The notes: generated from the letters alone by a model not told the origin. A DNA stretch of 40,161 bases from Thiocapsa sp. (GCF_022340925.1 NZ_JAJDNA010000024.1:1-40161); one strand, 5' to 3'; shown: positions 1 through 10,400, counted from the stretch's first letter. Made by a program: numbers and translations.

Positions 1-176
1 AGGTTCCCGAAGCCGTCGCGGCATGCCAAGACGCCGGCCTCGGGTTCGACGGTGAGCGCGATCTGCAACAGCGTTTGGCTCTCGTCATCCCAGGGCGCCA
101 GTCGAATCTGCACATGATGCTCGCGTGCCGGGGTCGCGAAGCGAATTGAGCAGACCCTCTCGATTTGGTATCTCAC
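1..176 (-). CDS. Transglutaminase-like protein, N-terminal part (cut by window edge)
   Basis: Only the first ~58 codons are visible. A GTG at 176-174 overlaps the TGA of the upstream alpha-E gene in a GTGA junction. The translation begins M-R-Y-Q-I-E-R-V and carries the pattern of the bacterial transglutaminase N-terminal beta-domain (a YxIEx start, RLAPW, then LTVEPE and a DGFGN ending). The same pattern appears at the N-terminus of the protein at 7403. A competing ATG at 183-181 is in another frame and gives no family resemblance. The four-base overlap implies translational coupling in an ATP-grasp/alpha-E/transglutaminase operon. The catalytic Cys-His-Asp part lies outside the window, so activity cannot be judged. 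Confidence 0.75.
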   Translation of the reverse strand, partial: MRYQIERVCSIRFATPAREHHVQIRLAPWDDESQTLLQIALTVEPEAGVLACRDGFGN

Positions 177-1138
177 TGAGCATCCCCCAGATGCGCCTCG
201 AAATAGTCGACCTGCAGCGCCGTGCCAAGGTCGGCAAGCAGCCCGAGAAACGCGTCCAGATACTGGTGCAGGCCGAGATCCAGGATGCCCTGTGGTGTCA
301 CCCCGGACAGGTGCCGGCGAAGCGCGGCCAGGCGTTGCGGCACCGCTCCTTGCGATAAGGTCCCGATGCGTCCCAGCGCCCGTTCTATTCCATCCAGAGA
401 ATAGGCGAGCGACCGTGGGAAGTCTGTGTCGAGCACCACAAACTCGACCACGTCGATCGGGCGGATCCCACCCTGATACCGGCGTCGGTAGGCCTCGAAA
501 CCGGAGAGTGACTTCAGCAGGGCACCCCACTGATAGTAGTCCAGGGGCGAGCCCACCAGCCTGACATCGGGCAGCAGGAGGTGATAGCGCACGTCCAGGA
601 TGCGGGCCGTCATGTCGGCGCGCTCCTGCAGGCTGCCGAGCGCCATGAATCCGTAGGCCTGACCGCGCATCATGGTGCTCTGGGTCAGACCGAAGAAGGT
701 TGCCACCTGGCGGTGGACGAAGGCGTAGAGCTCTGCCGCGCGCCAGGGCGGCAGCGTGGTCTTCAGGTGCTTGTCGACGGCCAGCCAGAACTCGTTGAGC
801 GCCTCCCACATCTCGTTGGAGATGCGGTCGCGCACCACGCGGGCATTCTCGCGCGCCAGCTTGAGGCTGGTCAGGAGCGAGCCCGGGTTCCTGGGGTCCT
901 GCGTCAACAGGTGGATGACCTTCTGGACCGTCACACGGCCGTCCGGATGGAGCGCCTCGTACAGCTCGTCCGCACCGACGATGCTGAGCAGGGGGCGCCA
1001 CTGCATCTCCTCGGACGCGCCCTCGTCGGCCTCGAGCATGTAGACGACATTGATGTCCAGGACGCGCGCGGTGTTGTCGGCACGCTCCAGGTTGCGCGTC
1101 AGCCAGTACAGCGATTCGGCGATGCGGCTGAGCATCAA
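173..1138 (-). CDS. Alpha-E domain-containing protein (DUF403)
   Basis: A 321-residue, mostly helical protein. The opening (MLSRIAESLYWLTRNLERAD, then NTARVLDIN) is the hallmark of the alpha-E/DUF403 family, and the length is usual for it. The biochemical role is not established. Comparative genomics (Iyer and colleagues' amidoligase survey) predicts that it works with a circularly permuted ATP-grasp ligase and a transglutaminase-like protein in making or attaching a peptide. That gene order is exactly what is seen here: its ATG overlaps the stop of the ATP-grasp gene (ATGA at 1138-1135) and its stop overlaps the next gene's GTG. No signal peptide or membrane segment is seen, so it is probably cytoplasmic. 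M1 and M2 are adjacent possible starts. Confidence 0.93.
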   Translation of the reverse strand: MMLSRIAESLYWLTRNLERADNTARVLDINVVYMLEADEGASEEMQWRPLLSIVGADELYEALHPDGRVTVQKVIHLLTQDPRNPGSLLTSLKLARENARVVRDRISNEMWEALNEFWLAVDKHLKTTLPPWRAAELYAFVHRQVATFFGLTQSTMMRGQAYGFMALGSLQERADMTARILDVRYHLLLPDVRLVGSPLDYYQWGALLKSLSGFEAYRRRYQGGIRPIDVVEFVVLDTDFPRSLAYSLDGIERALGRIGTLSQGAVPQRLAALRRHLSGVTPQGILDLGLHQYLDAFLGLLADLGTALQVDYFEAHLGDAQ

Positions 1139-2544
1139 TCGGCCAGGACCCAGGTGTCTTTGCTGCCCCCACCCTGGGAGGAGTTCACCACCAACGAGCC
1201 CTTCGTCATGGCCACCCGGGTCAAACCGCCCGGGACCACCTCGATATCACTGCCGTAGATGATGAACGGGCGCAGGTCGAGATGGCGTGATTCCAGCTCA
1301 CCGTCCAAATAACAGATATGCCGTGACAGCTGGATCACCGGCTGAGCGATGTAGTTGCGCGGGTTCTCCTCGATCTTGCGGGCGAACTCGGCGCGTTGGG
1401 AGGTGGTCGACGAGGGTCCCATCAACATGCCGTAGCCTCCGGATTCCGCGACCGCCTTGATCACCATCGTCTCCATGTTGTCGAGCACATAGGCGCGGTC
1501 CTGGTGATCGGTCATCTGGTAGGTCGGGACACTGGCCAGGATCGGTGCCTCGCCCAGGTAGTAACGGATGATCTCGGGGACGTAGGCATAGACCGCCTTG
1601 TCGTCGGCGATACCGCTGCCGGGGGCATTGACGAGCGCGACGTTGCCGGCCCGCCAGGCATTGATGACGCCCGCGACGCCCAGCTCGGAGTCGGCACGGA
1701 AGACCAGCGGATCGATAAAGTCGTCGTCGACCCGCCGATAGATGACGTCGACCTGGCGCAGACCCTGTGTCGTCTTGAGGTAGACCTTGTCGTTCTTGCA
1801 GACCAGATCGCGACCCTCGGCGAGCTCCACGCCCATCTCCTTGGCCAGGAAGGTGTGCTCGAAATAAGCCGAGTTATAGATGCCGGGGGTGAGGACCACG
1901 ATGGTCGCCGCGTCCGCGCCGCTGGGTGCGAGGTAGCGCAGTGCCTGCAACAGCAGGGCGGGATAATGCTCCACCCGGCGGACGCGATAGCGGGCGAAGA
2001 ACTCGGGCAGGATGCGTCGCTCCACGATCCGGTTCTCGATCATGTAGGAGACGCCCGAGGGGGTCCTCAGGTTGTCCTCGAGGACCAGATAGCGGCCTTC
2101 CTCGTCGCGGATCAGGTCGACCCCGCTGATGTGGGTGTAGATGTCGTGCGGCGGGTCGATGTCCATGATCTCGCGCCGAAAGTCCTTGCCCCGGTAGATC
2201 AGCTCCGGCGGCACCACCCCGTCTTTCAGGATCCGCTGGCCGTGATAGAGGTCCTTCAGGAAGAGATTCAGGGCCCGGATGCGTTGCTTGAGCCCGGCCT
2301 CGATCTGCGCCCACTCCGGTGCGGTGATGATGCGCGGCAGGATGTCGAACGGCCAAACCCGCTCGATGCCTTCCTCGTCGTTGGAGTAGACGGTGAAGGT
2401 CACCCCTTCGGTGTGCAGCGTCAGGTGGGCATCGCGCGCCTTGGCGCCGAGGATCTGCTGCCCGGTGGTCTGGATGTGCTCCCACATGGGCACATAGTGA
2501 TCACGCGGCCGAAAGTCGTCCTGATAGAACTCGTGGTAGGCCAT
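1135..2544 (-). CDS. Circularly permuted type 2 ATP-grasp protein (DUF404/DUF407)
   Basis: Predicted ATP-dependent carboxylate-amine ligase of the circularly permuted ATP-grasp type. From the chosen ATG it is 469 residues and starts MAYHEFYQDDF, like relatives. Family signatures include LNLFLKDLYHGQRIL, GVDLIRDEEGRYLVLEDNLRTPSG, the VLTPGIYNSAYFEH segment, a SELGVAGVINAWR stretch and SGGYGMLMGP near the C-terminus. An in-frame ATG at 2634 would add 30 residues of atypical sequence. I prefer 2544 because a sigma54-like element at 2648-2664 would place the transcript start almost on top of 2634. It is the first gene of the ATP-grasp/alpha-E/transglutaminase operon. Its substrate is unknown; a short peptide or protein terminus is the published prediction for the family. 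Confidence 0.92.
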   Translation of the reverse strand: MAYHEFYQDDFRPRDHYVPMWEHIQTTGQQILGAKARDAHLTLHTEGVTFTVYSNDEEGIERVWPFDILPRIITAPEWAQIEAGLKQRIRALNLFLKDLYHGQRILKDGVVPPELIYRGKDFRREIMDIDPPHDIYTHISGVDLIRDEEGRYLVLEDNLRTPSGVSYMIENRIVERRILPEFFARYRVRRVEHYPALLLQALRYLAPSGADAATIVVLTPGIYNSAYFEHTFLAKEMGVELAEGRDLVCKNDKVYLKTTQGLRQVDVIYRRVDDDFIDPLVFRADSELGVAGVINAWRAGNVALVNAPGSGIADDKAVYAYVPEIIRYYLGEAPILASVPTYQMTDHQDRAYVLDNMETMVIKAVAESGGYGMLMGPSSTTSQRAEFARKIEENPRNYIAQPVIQLSRHICYLDGELESRHLDLRPFIIYGSDIEVVPGGLTRVAMTKGSLVVNSSQGGGSKDTWVLAD

Positions 2545-2647
2545 CGGTTGTCTGGTGCGCTGCATCTGGATCTGGCCGGCGCCACCGGCCTGGAATTGTC
2601 TCAACATCGTGTTGAACCCCACGGCATGGCCCATAGCAGGAAGACCG

Positions 2648-2664
2648 CATCAAAAAACGCGCCA
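2648..2664 (-). promoter_or_regulatory. Possible sigma54 (-24/-12) promoter of the ATP-grasp operon
   Basis: Read on the minus strand the element is TGGCGCG, four bases, then TTGATGC. This is close to the sigma54 pattern TGGCAC-N5-TTGC, with the -24 GG intact but GA in place of GC at -12. About 75-80 bases further upstream (2739-2744) lies TGCACC, identical to one half of an NtrC site, but the second half is poor. The predicted start of transcription would be near 2637, giving a leader of about 90 bases to the ATG at 2544. This is a by-eye match and the imperfect -12 lowers confidence. Confidence 0.28.
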
Positions 2665-2810
2665 ACCAGGGCATTGCGACCAGCCCATTGTTATGTCGCG
2701 GAATTCTTCAAGGACAACGGAGCGGCTGGGCTCAGAAATGCACCAGCATAGGGCGCCACGGCATGCAGGGCACCCTTTCCGAAGGGGGGCGCACGAAGAG
2801 GGGGCGGCGG

Positions 2811-3455
2811 TCAACCGAAGCGCTGCCGGAGGGCCTTGAGGCTGCGCGCCCGTGTCAGCAGGACGACCTCGTCGCCGATCTCGAGACGCATCTCCGCATC
2901 GGCGAACCGCAGCTCGTCGCCATGGCGATAGACACAGATCGCCCGCGCCGTGTCCGGGAGCGTCAGATCCTGGAGGGGGCCGGCGAGTGCCTCGTCGACC
3001 GTGAATGAGAAGACCCGCGTCTCGCCGCGCAGGATATCGGAGAGCGCAATGATGTCCTGTCCCTCCGCCATATCGGCCAGGTAGCGTCCCACCGTGTGCA
3101 TCGGCACCAGCGAGTCCGCCAGCCCCAGCTCGGCGCAGATATGCTCCAGGTCCGGGTCCTCGATCTTGGTGACGACCCGCTGATAGCCGAGAGAACGCGC
3201 GACCAGGCTGGCGATGATATTGGCCTGATCGTCGTGGGTGAGACAGAACAGCAGATCGGTGGTCTCCGGATCGGCCTCGCGCAGGATCGCCGGCCGGGTT
3301 CCGTCGCCGTGGATGAAGCCCACGTCCAGCTCGTCGCGCAGCCGCTCGATGGTCGCCGGATCGCGCTCGACGATGACGACCTCATGGCGTCGCCCCGCGA
3401 GCATGCGGCCGGTGAGCACGGCCAGGGTCCCGCTGCCGATGAAGACGAACCGCAT
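2811..3455 (-). CDS. trkA: TrkA-type potassium channel regulator (RCK N + RCK C)
   Basis: A 214-residue cytoplasmic regulatory subunit for the TrkH-type potassium transporter next to it. Residues 1-~120 form a Rossmann RCK domain: MRFVFIGSGTLAVLTGRML supplies the glycine-rich dinucleotide loop, VVIVERD the acidic end of beta-2, and FIHGDGT the next conserved turn. Residues ~135-214 match the TrkA C-terminal ligand domain (LADMAEGQDI, then DEVVLLTRA). It carries a single RCK pair, like KtrA/CeoB rather than the doubled E. coli TrkA of about 458 residues. It follows trkH by 45 bases on the same strand and is probably the last gene of the nrdJ-trkH-trkA transcript. Confidence 0.92.
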   Translation of the reverse strand: MRFVFIGSGTLAVLTGRMLAGRRHEVVIVERDPATIERLRDELDVGFIHGDGTRPAILREADPETTDLLFCLTHDDQANIIASLVARSLGYQRVVTKIEDPDLEHICAELGLADSLVPMHTVGRYLADMAEGQDIIALSDILRGETRVFSFTVDEALAGPLQDLTLPDTARAICVYRHGDELRFADAEMRLEIGDEVVLLTRARSLKALRQRFG

Positions 3456-3500
3456 GTCGAGTGCCTCGCGTTGGGAGAAGCGATCCAGTCGCTGTGCCGG

Positions 3501-4934
3501 CTATGACTTATACCAGGTCCCGGGGAAGATCAGGACCAACAGTGCGACGATCTCCAGACGCCCTGCCAGCATGTCCAGGGTCAGCAGGAGCTTGAGGCCG
3601 GCCTCGAGGTCGGGGCCGGTGATGCCGGTGGACAGGCCGACCGTCGCCGTCGCCGAGACGATGTCGAACAGGGCATCGAGCGGCGGGTACCCCGCGGCCA
3701 GAAAGGCGAGCCAGGAGCCGAGGATCAGGAGCACGAACAGCAGGATCAGCAAGAGCGCATGCTCGATCTGGGACCCCTCCAGGTCCCTCCCGCCCAATGT
3801 CGGGTGGACCACCGCATGACTGGGCAGCTGGACGCGCAGCACCGCGAGCTGCAGCATCCGGACCAGGATCAGCAAACGCAGGAGCTTGATGCCGCCCGCA
3901 GTGGAGCCGACCCCGCCGCCGGTCGCCATGGACAGGATCAGGACCCCTTTGGCCGCCGCATCCAGGCCGCGCGGGTCCAAGGTCGAGAAACCCGTCGTGG
4001 TCTGTGCGGACAGCGCCTGGAGGACTGCATCCATCGGCGCCAGCCCGCCGAGCCACCAGAGCAACAAGGCCACCACGAGGGCCGCCACCAGGAGTGCCCG
4101 GACCTCGGGGTCGTCCCCGAGCCGCGCGGCCCCGTGGTGCCAGGCCCGGTGAAGCAAGAGCAAGGGGACAGCACCGAGCAGGGACACCGACAAGAGCGAC
4201 CACTGTGCACCCCGCCCGTATCCGGCCAGACTGTCCGAGAGGCCCGAGAAGCCGCCGGTGGAGACGGCCGCGAGCGTATGGATCAAGGTCTCGAACGGCG
4301 GCAAACCTGTTGCCAGGACCAGGGCCAGGCCCGCCGACGTGGCCAGCAGATAGACCGCGAGTGCCCGTCTCGCATAGATCCGGGTCCCCTGCGCGAGGTT
4401 GTCCTCGTCCGCCGCGGCGTTGGCCAGTCGTCGCATGTCCTCGGTCCGGCCGAACGCCAACGCCAGCGACAGGACGACGATTCCCAGTCCGCCGAACCAT
4501 TGCATCCAGGCCCGCGCGAACAGGAAGGCATCGGATCGCGACTCCGGATCCCTCACCAGACTGAGCCCCGTGGTCGTGACCCCCGAGACGGCCTCGAACC
4601 AGGCGTCCAGTGGCGGCAGACCGGCTGCCGCCAAGGGGTAGGTCATGAGGGCCGCGGCGAGGACGAAGGTCAGGGCGGTGATCACCAGTGCCTCGTTGGC
4701 CTGCAGGGTCCGCTCGCCCGTTCGGATCCGCGCGCAGAGCCCCAGGGCGAGCGCCGGCAGCAGCGCCGCGACCAGGAGACGGCGCGCCAGCGCCCAATCG
4801 CCCGTCAGCGCGGCGAAGACCATCGGCACCGCCAGCAGCACCGCAAGGACCAACGCGAGCTGACCGAGATGATGCAGGACGATCGCGGGGCGGACCGGCT
4901 GCAGAAGGGGCCGAACGGCGGGGTGGAACGGCAT
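3501..4934 (-). CDS. trkH: TrkH family potassium uptake protein
   Basis: A 477-residue inner-membrane K+ transporter of the SKT/TrkH superfamily. Four pore-loop repeats are recognisable by their filter glycines: VSGVTTTGLS, LAAVSTGGFS, LSAQTTTGFS and VSATATVGLS. The sequence MQWFGGLGIVVLSLAL between repeats one and two is a family signature. Hydrophobic segments run through the whole length and the size is normal. The ATG at 4934 lies only three bases after the nrdJ stop, so co-transcription with nrdJ is likely, and trkA follows. With TrkA it would form a nucleotide-gated K+ uptake complex. The link with nrdJ looks like operon packing rather than shared function. Confidence 0.95.
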   Translation of the reverse strand: MPFHPAVRPLLQPVRPAIVLHHLGQLALVLAVLLAVPMVFAALTGDWALARRLLVAALLPALALGLCARIRTGERTLQANEALVITALTFVLAAALMTYPLAAAGLPPLDAWFEAVSGVTTTGLSLVRDPESRSDAFLFARAWMQWFGGLGIVVLSLALAFGRTEDMRRLANAAADEDNLAQGTRIYARRALAVYLLATSAGLALVLATGLPPFETLIHTLAAVSTGGFSGLSDSLAGYGRGAQWSLLSVSLLGAVPLLLLHRAWHHGAARLGDDPEVRALLVAALVVALLLWWLGGLAPMDAVLQALSAQTTTGFSTLDPRGLDAAAKGVLILSMATGGGVGSTAGGIKLLRLLILVRMLQLAVLRVQLPSHAVVHPTLGGRDLEGSQIEHALLLILLFVLLILGSWLAFLAAGYPPLDALFDIVSATATVGLSTGITGPDLEAGLKLLLTLDMLAGRLEIVALLVLIFPGTWYKS

Positions 4935-4937
4935 CGG

Positions 4938-6764
4938 TCAGTCCCATTCCCGCTCCAGTCCGCAGCAGTGTCCCGGCGGGCCGGGGGCGGAGGGATCCGC
5001 GCCCTCGCTCAGGACAGCGCCGGTGACCGGGTTCGGCCGGAAGGTCGTGCAGCCCTTGAGCCCCAAGTCATGGGCGCGGCGATAGAGGCGCTCGAAGGCA
5101 TCGAATCCGATCCCGCCGGGTACGTTGATCGTCTTGGAGATCGCATTGTCGACATAGGGCTGCAGTGACGCCTGCATGGCGAGGTGCGCCTCCGGCGATA
5201 CCTCATGGGCGGCGAGGAAGGCCGGCGGTCCGGCGCGCCGGCCGAAGCGCACGCGCCAGAGCCGCGCCGCGTGATCCTCGATCAGGTGCCCGGCCGATCC
5301 GCCTTCGAGCCGCCGCACCCGCCTGAGCTGGCGCCGCGAAAAGACCGGCTCGATGCCGCTGGAGAGGTTGTCGGCGAGCAGGCTGATGGTGCCGGCCGGT
5401 GCGATCGCCGTCAGATGCGAGTTGCGGATCCCGGCAGAGGCGATGCCGGCCCGGATGTCTTCAGGCAGTCGGCGCACGAAGGGTGCGGCCAGATAGGCGT
5501 CGCGGACCAGAAAGGGGAACGGACCCTTCTCCGCAGCCAAGCCGACCGACGTGCGATAGGCGGCATGGCAGAGGGCGCGCATCGCCGCCGCGGCCAGATC
5601 GCGGGCGGCCGGATGATCGTAACGCAGTCCCAGCAGGATCAGCGCGTCGGCGAGTCCGGTGATCCCGAGGCCGATCCGACGGCTCCCCCGGACCTCTGCG
5701 CTCTGGGCCGGAAGCGGAAGCCGGGAGAGATCGATCACCGCGTCCAACATCCGCGTCGCGAGACCGGCCGCCTTCGCGAGGGCCGCGAGGTCGAGGGTCG
5801 CCTTGGCGGAATAGGGCGCGCGCACGAAGGCGGCGAGATTCAGAGAGCCCAGGTCACAGGCGCCCCAGCTCGGCAACGGGATCTCGCCGCAGGGGTTGGT
5901 GGCAAAGATCCGCTCACGGTAGCCGAGGTTGTTCTCCGCATTGATGCGATCGATGAAGAGCACGCCCGGCTCGGCCGTGTCGAAATTGGCACGCATGATC
6001 CGTGTCCAGAGCTCGCGCGCCGGCAGCGTGCGCAGCACCGCGCAGGTCACCGCGCCGCCGTGTCCGGGCCAGTCGCGCTCCCGCCGCCCCGGGAAGCGCG
6101 CGAGATCCGCCGGCGCCATGCGGTCTGCCGGAAACACCAGATCCCAGGGCGCGTCCGCCGCCACCGCCTGCATCAGCAGGTCCGTCACCAGGACCGAGAG
6201 GTTGAAGTTGCGCAGCGCCTTGGGATCGCGCTTCGCATCGACGAAGCGCTCGATGTCCGGATGGTCGCAGCGCAGTGTCCCCATCATGGCGCCGCGCCGC
6301 ACGCCGGTGGACAGGAGGGTCGAGCACATGCTGTCCCAGAGGGCCATGAAGGAGACGGGTCCCGAGGCCACCCCGCCGACCCGCTGCCCGCGGAGGCCCG
6401 CCGGGCGCAGGGTCGAGAAGTCGCAACCCACGCCTCCGCCCTGCTGCATCGTCAAGGCGGCATCCCGCAGCGCCTCGAAGATGCCCGCCAGGTCGTCGGG
6501 AACCGGACCCATGACGAAGCAGTTGAAGAGCGTCAGCTCTCGCGCGACGCCCGCCCCGGCAAGGATGCGTCCGCCGGGCAGAAACCGAAACCCCCGGAGC
6601 AGATTGAGATAGCGCTCTTCCCAGGCTGTCCGCCCGGTCGGCTCAACCGATGCCAACGCCCCGGCGACACGCTGCCAGGTCGCCTCGAGATCCGCCTCCT
6701 CGCCGGCCCGATAGCGGGTCTCCCAAATGAGGCGTGACAGGTCTGACTGGAAATCGCTCGCCAT
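4938..6764 (-). CDS. nrdJ: Adenosylcobalamin-dependent (class II) ribonucleotide reductase
   Basis: Reduces ribonucleotides to deoxyribonucleotides using adenosylcobalamin to make the thiyl radical, so it works with or without oxygen. From the chosen ATG it has 608 residues. Key motifs: LFNCFVMGP with the first redox Cys near 82, QQGGGVGCDFSTLRP, MMGTLRCDHPDI, then NPCGEIPLPSWGACDLGSLNL with the active-site Cys near 292 and Glu near 294, and GITGLADALILLG. It ends with a CC pair (HCCGLEREWD) that could be the C-terminal shuttle cysteines. An in-frame ATG at 6848 would add 28 residues unlike the family, so 6764 (MASDFQSDLSRLIW) is preferred. No class I subunit or NrdR gene is nearby. It is probably the first gene of nrdJ-trkH-trkA. 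Confidence 0.94.
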   Translation of the reverse strand: MASDFQSDLSRLIWETRYRAGEEADLEATWQRVAGALASVEPTGRTAWEERYLNLLRGFRFLPGGRILAGAGVARELTLFNCFVMGPVPDDLAGIFEALRDAALTMQQGGGVGCDFSTLRPAGLRGQRVGGVASGPVSFMALWDSMCSTLLSTGVRRGAMMGTLRCDHPDIERFVDAKRDPKALRNFNLSVLVTDLLMQAVAADAPWDLVFPADRMAPADLARFPGRRERDWPGHGGAVTCAVLRTLPARELWTRIMRANFDTAEPGVLFIDRINAENNLGYRERIFATNPCGEIPLPSWGACDLGSLNLAAFVRAPYSAKATLDLAALAKAAGLATRMLDAVIDLSRLPLPAQSAEVRGSRRIGLGITGLADALILLGLRYDHPAARDLAAAAMRALCHAAYRTSVGLAAEKGPFPFLVRDAYLAAPFVRRLPEDIRAGIASAGIRNSHLTAIAPAGTISLLADNLSSGIEPVFSRRQLRRVRRLEGGSAGHLIEDHAARLWRVRFGRRAGPPAFLAAHEVSPEAHLAMQASLQPYVDNAISKTINVPGGIGFDAFERLYRRAHDLGLKGCTTFRPNPVTGAVLSEGADPSAPGPPGHCCGLEREWD

Positions 6765-7402
6765 GTGTCGGCGCCGGGTCAGAAAACTCGACGACAATCC
6801 CCGAATCGCGGGCCGCATGGACCGCCCCGCTGGATGCAAGCCTGACACACCGATCGGATCCTGCCTAGGGCCGGTTCATCGGCCATCCTGGCCAAGATCC
6901 GGCAGGCAACGGCGACACGCAGCAGCCTCGTGGGCCGCACGGTGGTGAAGCGGCGTCCGGGACATCCTCGCAGGCCGGCCGGCGCAGGTCCCGCCCGGGG
7001 TGCGCACAAGCAAGGTGCGGCGTCGAGCGCCGACGTGCATCGCGGGCCGTCGGGACAATCGGGACGGGCGCCGCATCCCGGCACGCGCGGTCGGCTCACC
7101 CCGCGGCCGTGGCCCCGCGTGCCGACATTGCCGACCGGGATACGCCAGTGTTGGTCGAGCGACATGCCGCCGAACGAGACAGGGCTCGCGTTTTGTGGGA
7201 TGTTTACCCGCCGCAGCGTTCGGGCTGGCTGAATGGCGGAACGATCGTTGCGCGCCCTGTGCACCGCCGCCTCCGGGCAGGACCGCATCGCTCCCTGTTT
7301 TCTCGCCGCTCTGCCTGGCCGCCGCGCTTATGCCAGACTGCGGGTCGCCGCGATGCGACGGTCGCCGTGAGCCCTGACACCTCAGCTAGGAAACCCGTCC
7401 CG
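6765..7402. other. 638-bp divergent intergenic region, no gene seen
   Basis: This lies between nrdJ (leftward) and the transglutaminase-DUF2126 gene (rightward) and must hold both promoters. It is very GC-rich and several frames are open, but none encodes anything recognisable and all lack a convincing ribosome site. I looked for a cobalamin riboswitch ahead of the B12-dependent nrdJ and saw no recognisable B12 box. An AGGAAA at 7388-7393 is a reasonable ribosome site for the ATG at 7403. Confidence 0.5.
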
Positions 7403-10400
7403 ATGTCGATCCTCGTCGCAATCAATCATAAGACCGAATACCGCTTCGACCGCTCGGTGAGCCTGTCCCCCCATGTGGTGCGGCTGCGTCCGGCGCCACA
7501 CTGCCGCACGCCGATCCGCTCCTACTCGCTGACCGTCGAGCCGTCCGAGCACTTCATCAATTGGCAGCAGGACGCCTTCGGCAACTATCTGGCACGGCTG
7601 GTGTTTCCGGAAAAGGCGCGAACCCTGTCGGTCGAGGTGGACGTGATCGCCGAGATGATCACCATCAATCCCTTCGATTTCTTTCTCGAGGAGTACGCCT
7701 ACCATTATCCCTTCGGGTACGAGCCCGACCTGCGCAAGGAGCTCGCACCCTATCTGGAGATCACCGACGACGGGCCGCTGATCCAACAGTGGCTCGCCGC
7801 GATCGACCGCACGAAACGAGAGACCGTCTACTTCCTGGTCGATCTGAACCGGCGCCTGCAGGAAGACATCGGCTATGTCATCCGCATGGAGGCCGGGGTC
7901 CAGAGCTGCGAGGAGACGTTGAGCCGGCGCATGGGGTCATGCCGGGACACCGGCTGGCTGCTTGTTCAGATCCTGCGCCACCTCGGGCTCGCCGCGCGTT
8001 TCGTCTCCGGCTACCTGGTGCAGCTGACGCCGGACGTGAAGTCGCTGGACGGCCCCTCAGGTCCCGAGCGCGACTTCACCGATCTGCACGCCTGGGCCGA
8101 GGTCTATGTGCCGGGTGCCGGCTGGATCGGGCTCGACCCCACGTCGGGGCTCTTCGCGGGCGAGGGTCACATCCCGCTGGCCTGTTCCCCGGCACCGCGC
8201 AGCGCCGCTCCCATCACGGGTGCCACCGAGCCCTGTGAGGTGGAGTTCTACTTCCACAACCGCATCCAGCGGATCCACGAGGACCCGCGGGTCACCAAGC
8301 CCTATACCACCGAGCAGTGGGAGGCGATCGAGGCGCTCGGACACCAGGTCGACGCGGAGCTGCAGGCCCACGATGTGCGTCTGACCATGGGCGGTGAGCC
8401 GACCTTCGTCTCGATCGACGACATGGATGGCGCCGAATGGAACATCGCCGCCCTCGGCGAGACCAAGAAGGTCCTGGCGGAAGACCTCCTGCTGCGGCTC
8501 AAGGCCCGCTTCGCCCCCGGCGGTCTGCTGCATATCGGTCAGGGCAAGTGGTACCCCGGCGAACAGCTGCCGCGCTGGGCGCTCGCCTGCTACTGGCGCA
8601 AGGACGGCGAGCCGGTCTGGCGTGACTCGGGCCTGATTGGCCGAGAGGACCGACAGTACGGGCATGGCCCGGCCGAGGCCGAGACCTTCGTGCGCACGCT
8701 GGCCCGGCAGTTGGGGGTCGATCCCGGGTTCGCATTGGCGGCGTACGAGGACGTCCTCTACTACCTCTGGAAAGAGGCGCGGCTGCCGGCGAACGTCGAC
8801 CCGCTCGACAACAAGCTCAGGGACCCCAATGAGCGCGAGCGTCTGACCCGGCTGTTCCAACGCGGCCTGAACCGCGTGGCCGGGTACGCACTGCCGCTAC
8901 GCTGGTGGGGACTCGGCGCCGAGGGTGGATGGAGGAGCGGGCGCTGGACCTTCCGCGACGGCAACCTCTTCCTGATCCCGGGCGATTCGCCGATCGGATT
9001 CCGCCTGCCCCTGGACGCCCTGCCCTCCGTCCCGGAGGCTGAGCTCGATCAGGCGCCGGAGCGCAATCCCTTCGAGCCGGTCGCCGCCCTGCGCTCCCCG
9101 TTTGACGAGGTGGCCCGTCGCTACAGCCGTCCGGCCGAGCCGATCCCCGCAGCAGCAACGTCCATCCGCGAGCAGATGGTCCTGCGCGACGACCAGCATC
9201 CCGGTCGGGTCCGCACCGCGCTCTGTATCGAGCCGCGCGACGGCAGGCTCTACTGCTTCATGCCGCCCCTGACCCACCTCGAGCACTGGCTGGACCTGGT
9301 GCTCTGCATCGAGGACACGGCCGCCGAGCTGCAGATGCCCATCATCATCGAGGGCTATGAGCCGCCGCGCGATCACCGGCTCCAGAAGCTCGCGGTGACC
9401 CCTGATCCGGGCGTCATCGAGGTCAACATCCACCCCGCGGACAGCTGGGACCAGATGGTGCGTGACACCAACATCCTTTACGAAGAGGCCCGCCAGGCCC
9501 GTCTTGGGACCGAGAAGTTCATGCTCGACGGGCGCCATACCGGCACTGGCGGCGGCAATCACGTGACCCTCGGCGGCCCGACCCCGGCCGACAGCCCGCT
9601 GCTGCGCAGGCCGGACCTGCTGCAGAGTCTGATCACCTATTGGCAGCACCACCCGAGCCTGTCGTATCTCTTCTCGGGGATGTTCATCGGACCGACCAGC
9701 CAGGCCCCGCGTGTGGATGAGGCGCGCGACGATCGGCTCTACGAGCTCGACATCGCCTTCCAGCAGATGCCGCCGGGCGAGGTTGCCCAGCCCTGGGTGG
9801 TCGACCGGGTGCTCAGAAACCTGCTGACCGACGTCACCGGCAACACCCACCGCACCGAGTTCTGCATCGACAAGCTCTACTCGCCGGACAGCGCCTCCGG
9901 GCGTCAGGGACTGGTCGAGTTCCGCGCTTTTGAGATGCCGCCCCACCCCCGCATGAGTCTCGCGCAGATGCTGCTGCTGCGCACCCTGGTCGCGCGCTTC
10001 TGGAAGGAGCCTTACCGGCGCAGCCCGGTGCGCTGGGGCACCGAGCTGCACGACCGCTTCCTCCTGCCCCATTTCGTGCGCCAGGACTTCGACGACGTCA
10101 TCGGCGACCTGCAGCGCGCCGGCTACCCCTTCGATCCGGCCTGGTTCGACCCCTTCTTCGAGTTCCGCTTCCCGCACTACGGAGACCTGGTGACCGAGAA
10201 CGGCATCGACATGGAGCTGCGCGCGGCCATCGAGCCCTGGCACGTCCTCGGCGAGGAGGTCACCGCGTTGGGTACCGCGCGCTTCGTCGACAGCTCGGTG
10301 GAGCGGATGCAGGTCAAGGTCAACGGCATGGTCGGCGACCGCCACGTGCTCGCCTGCAACGGCCGGCGTGTCCCGCTGCGCCCGACCGGGCGCAAGGCCG

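Noticed and set aside
6765..7402. Possible cobalamin riboswitch upstream of the B12-dependent nrdJ
   Set aside because: No B12-box-like sequence was found by eye on the nrdJ strand; a covariance-model search (Rfam cobalamin) would settle it.
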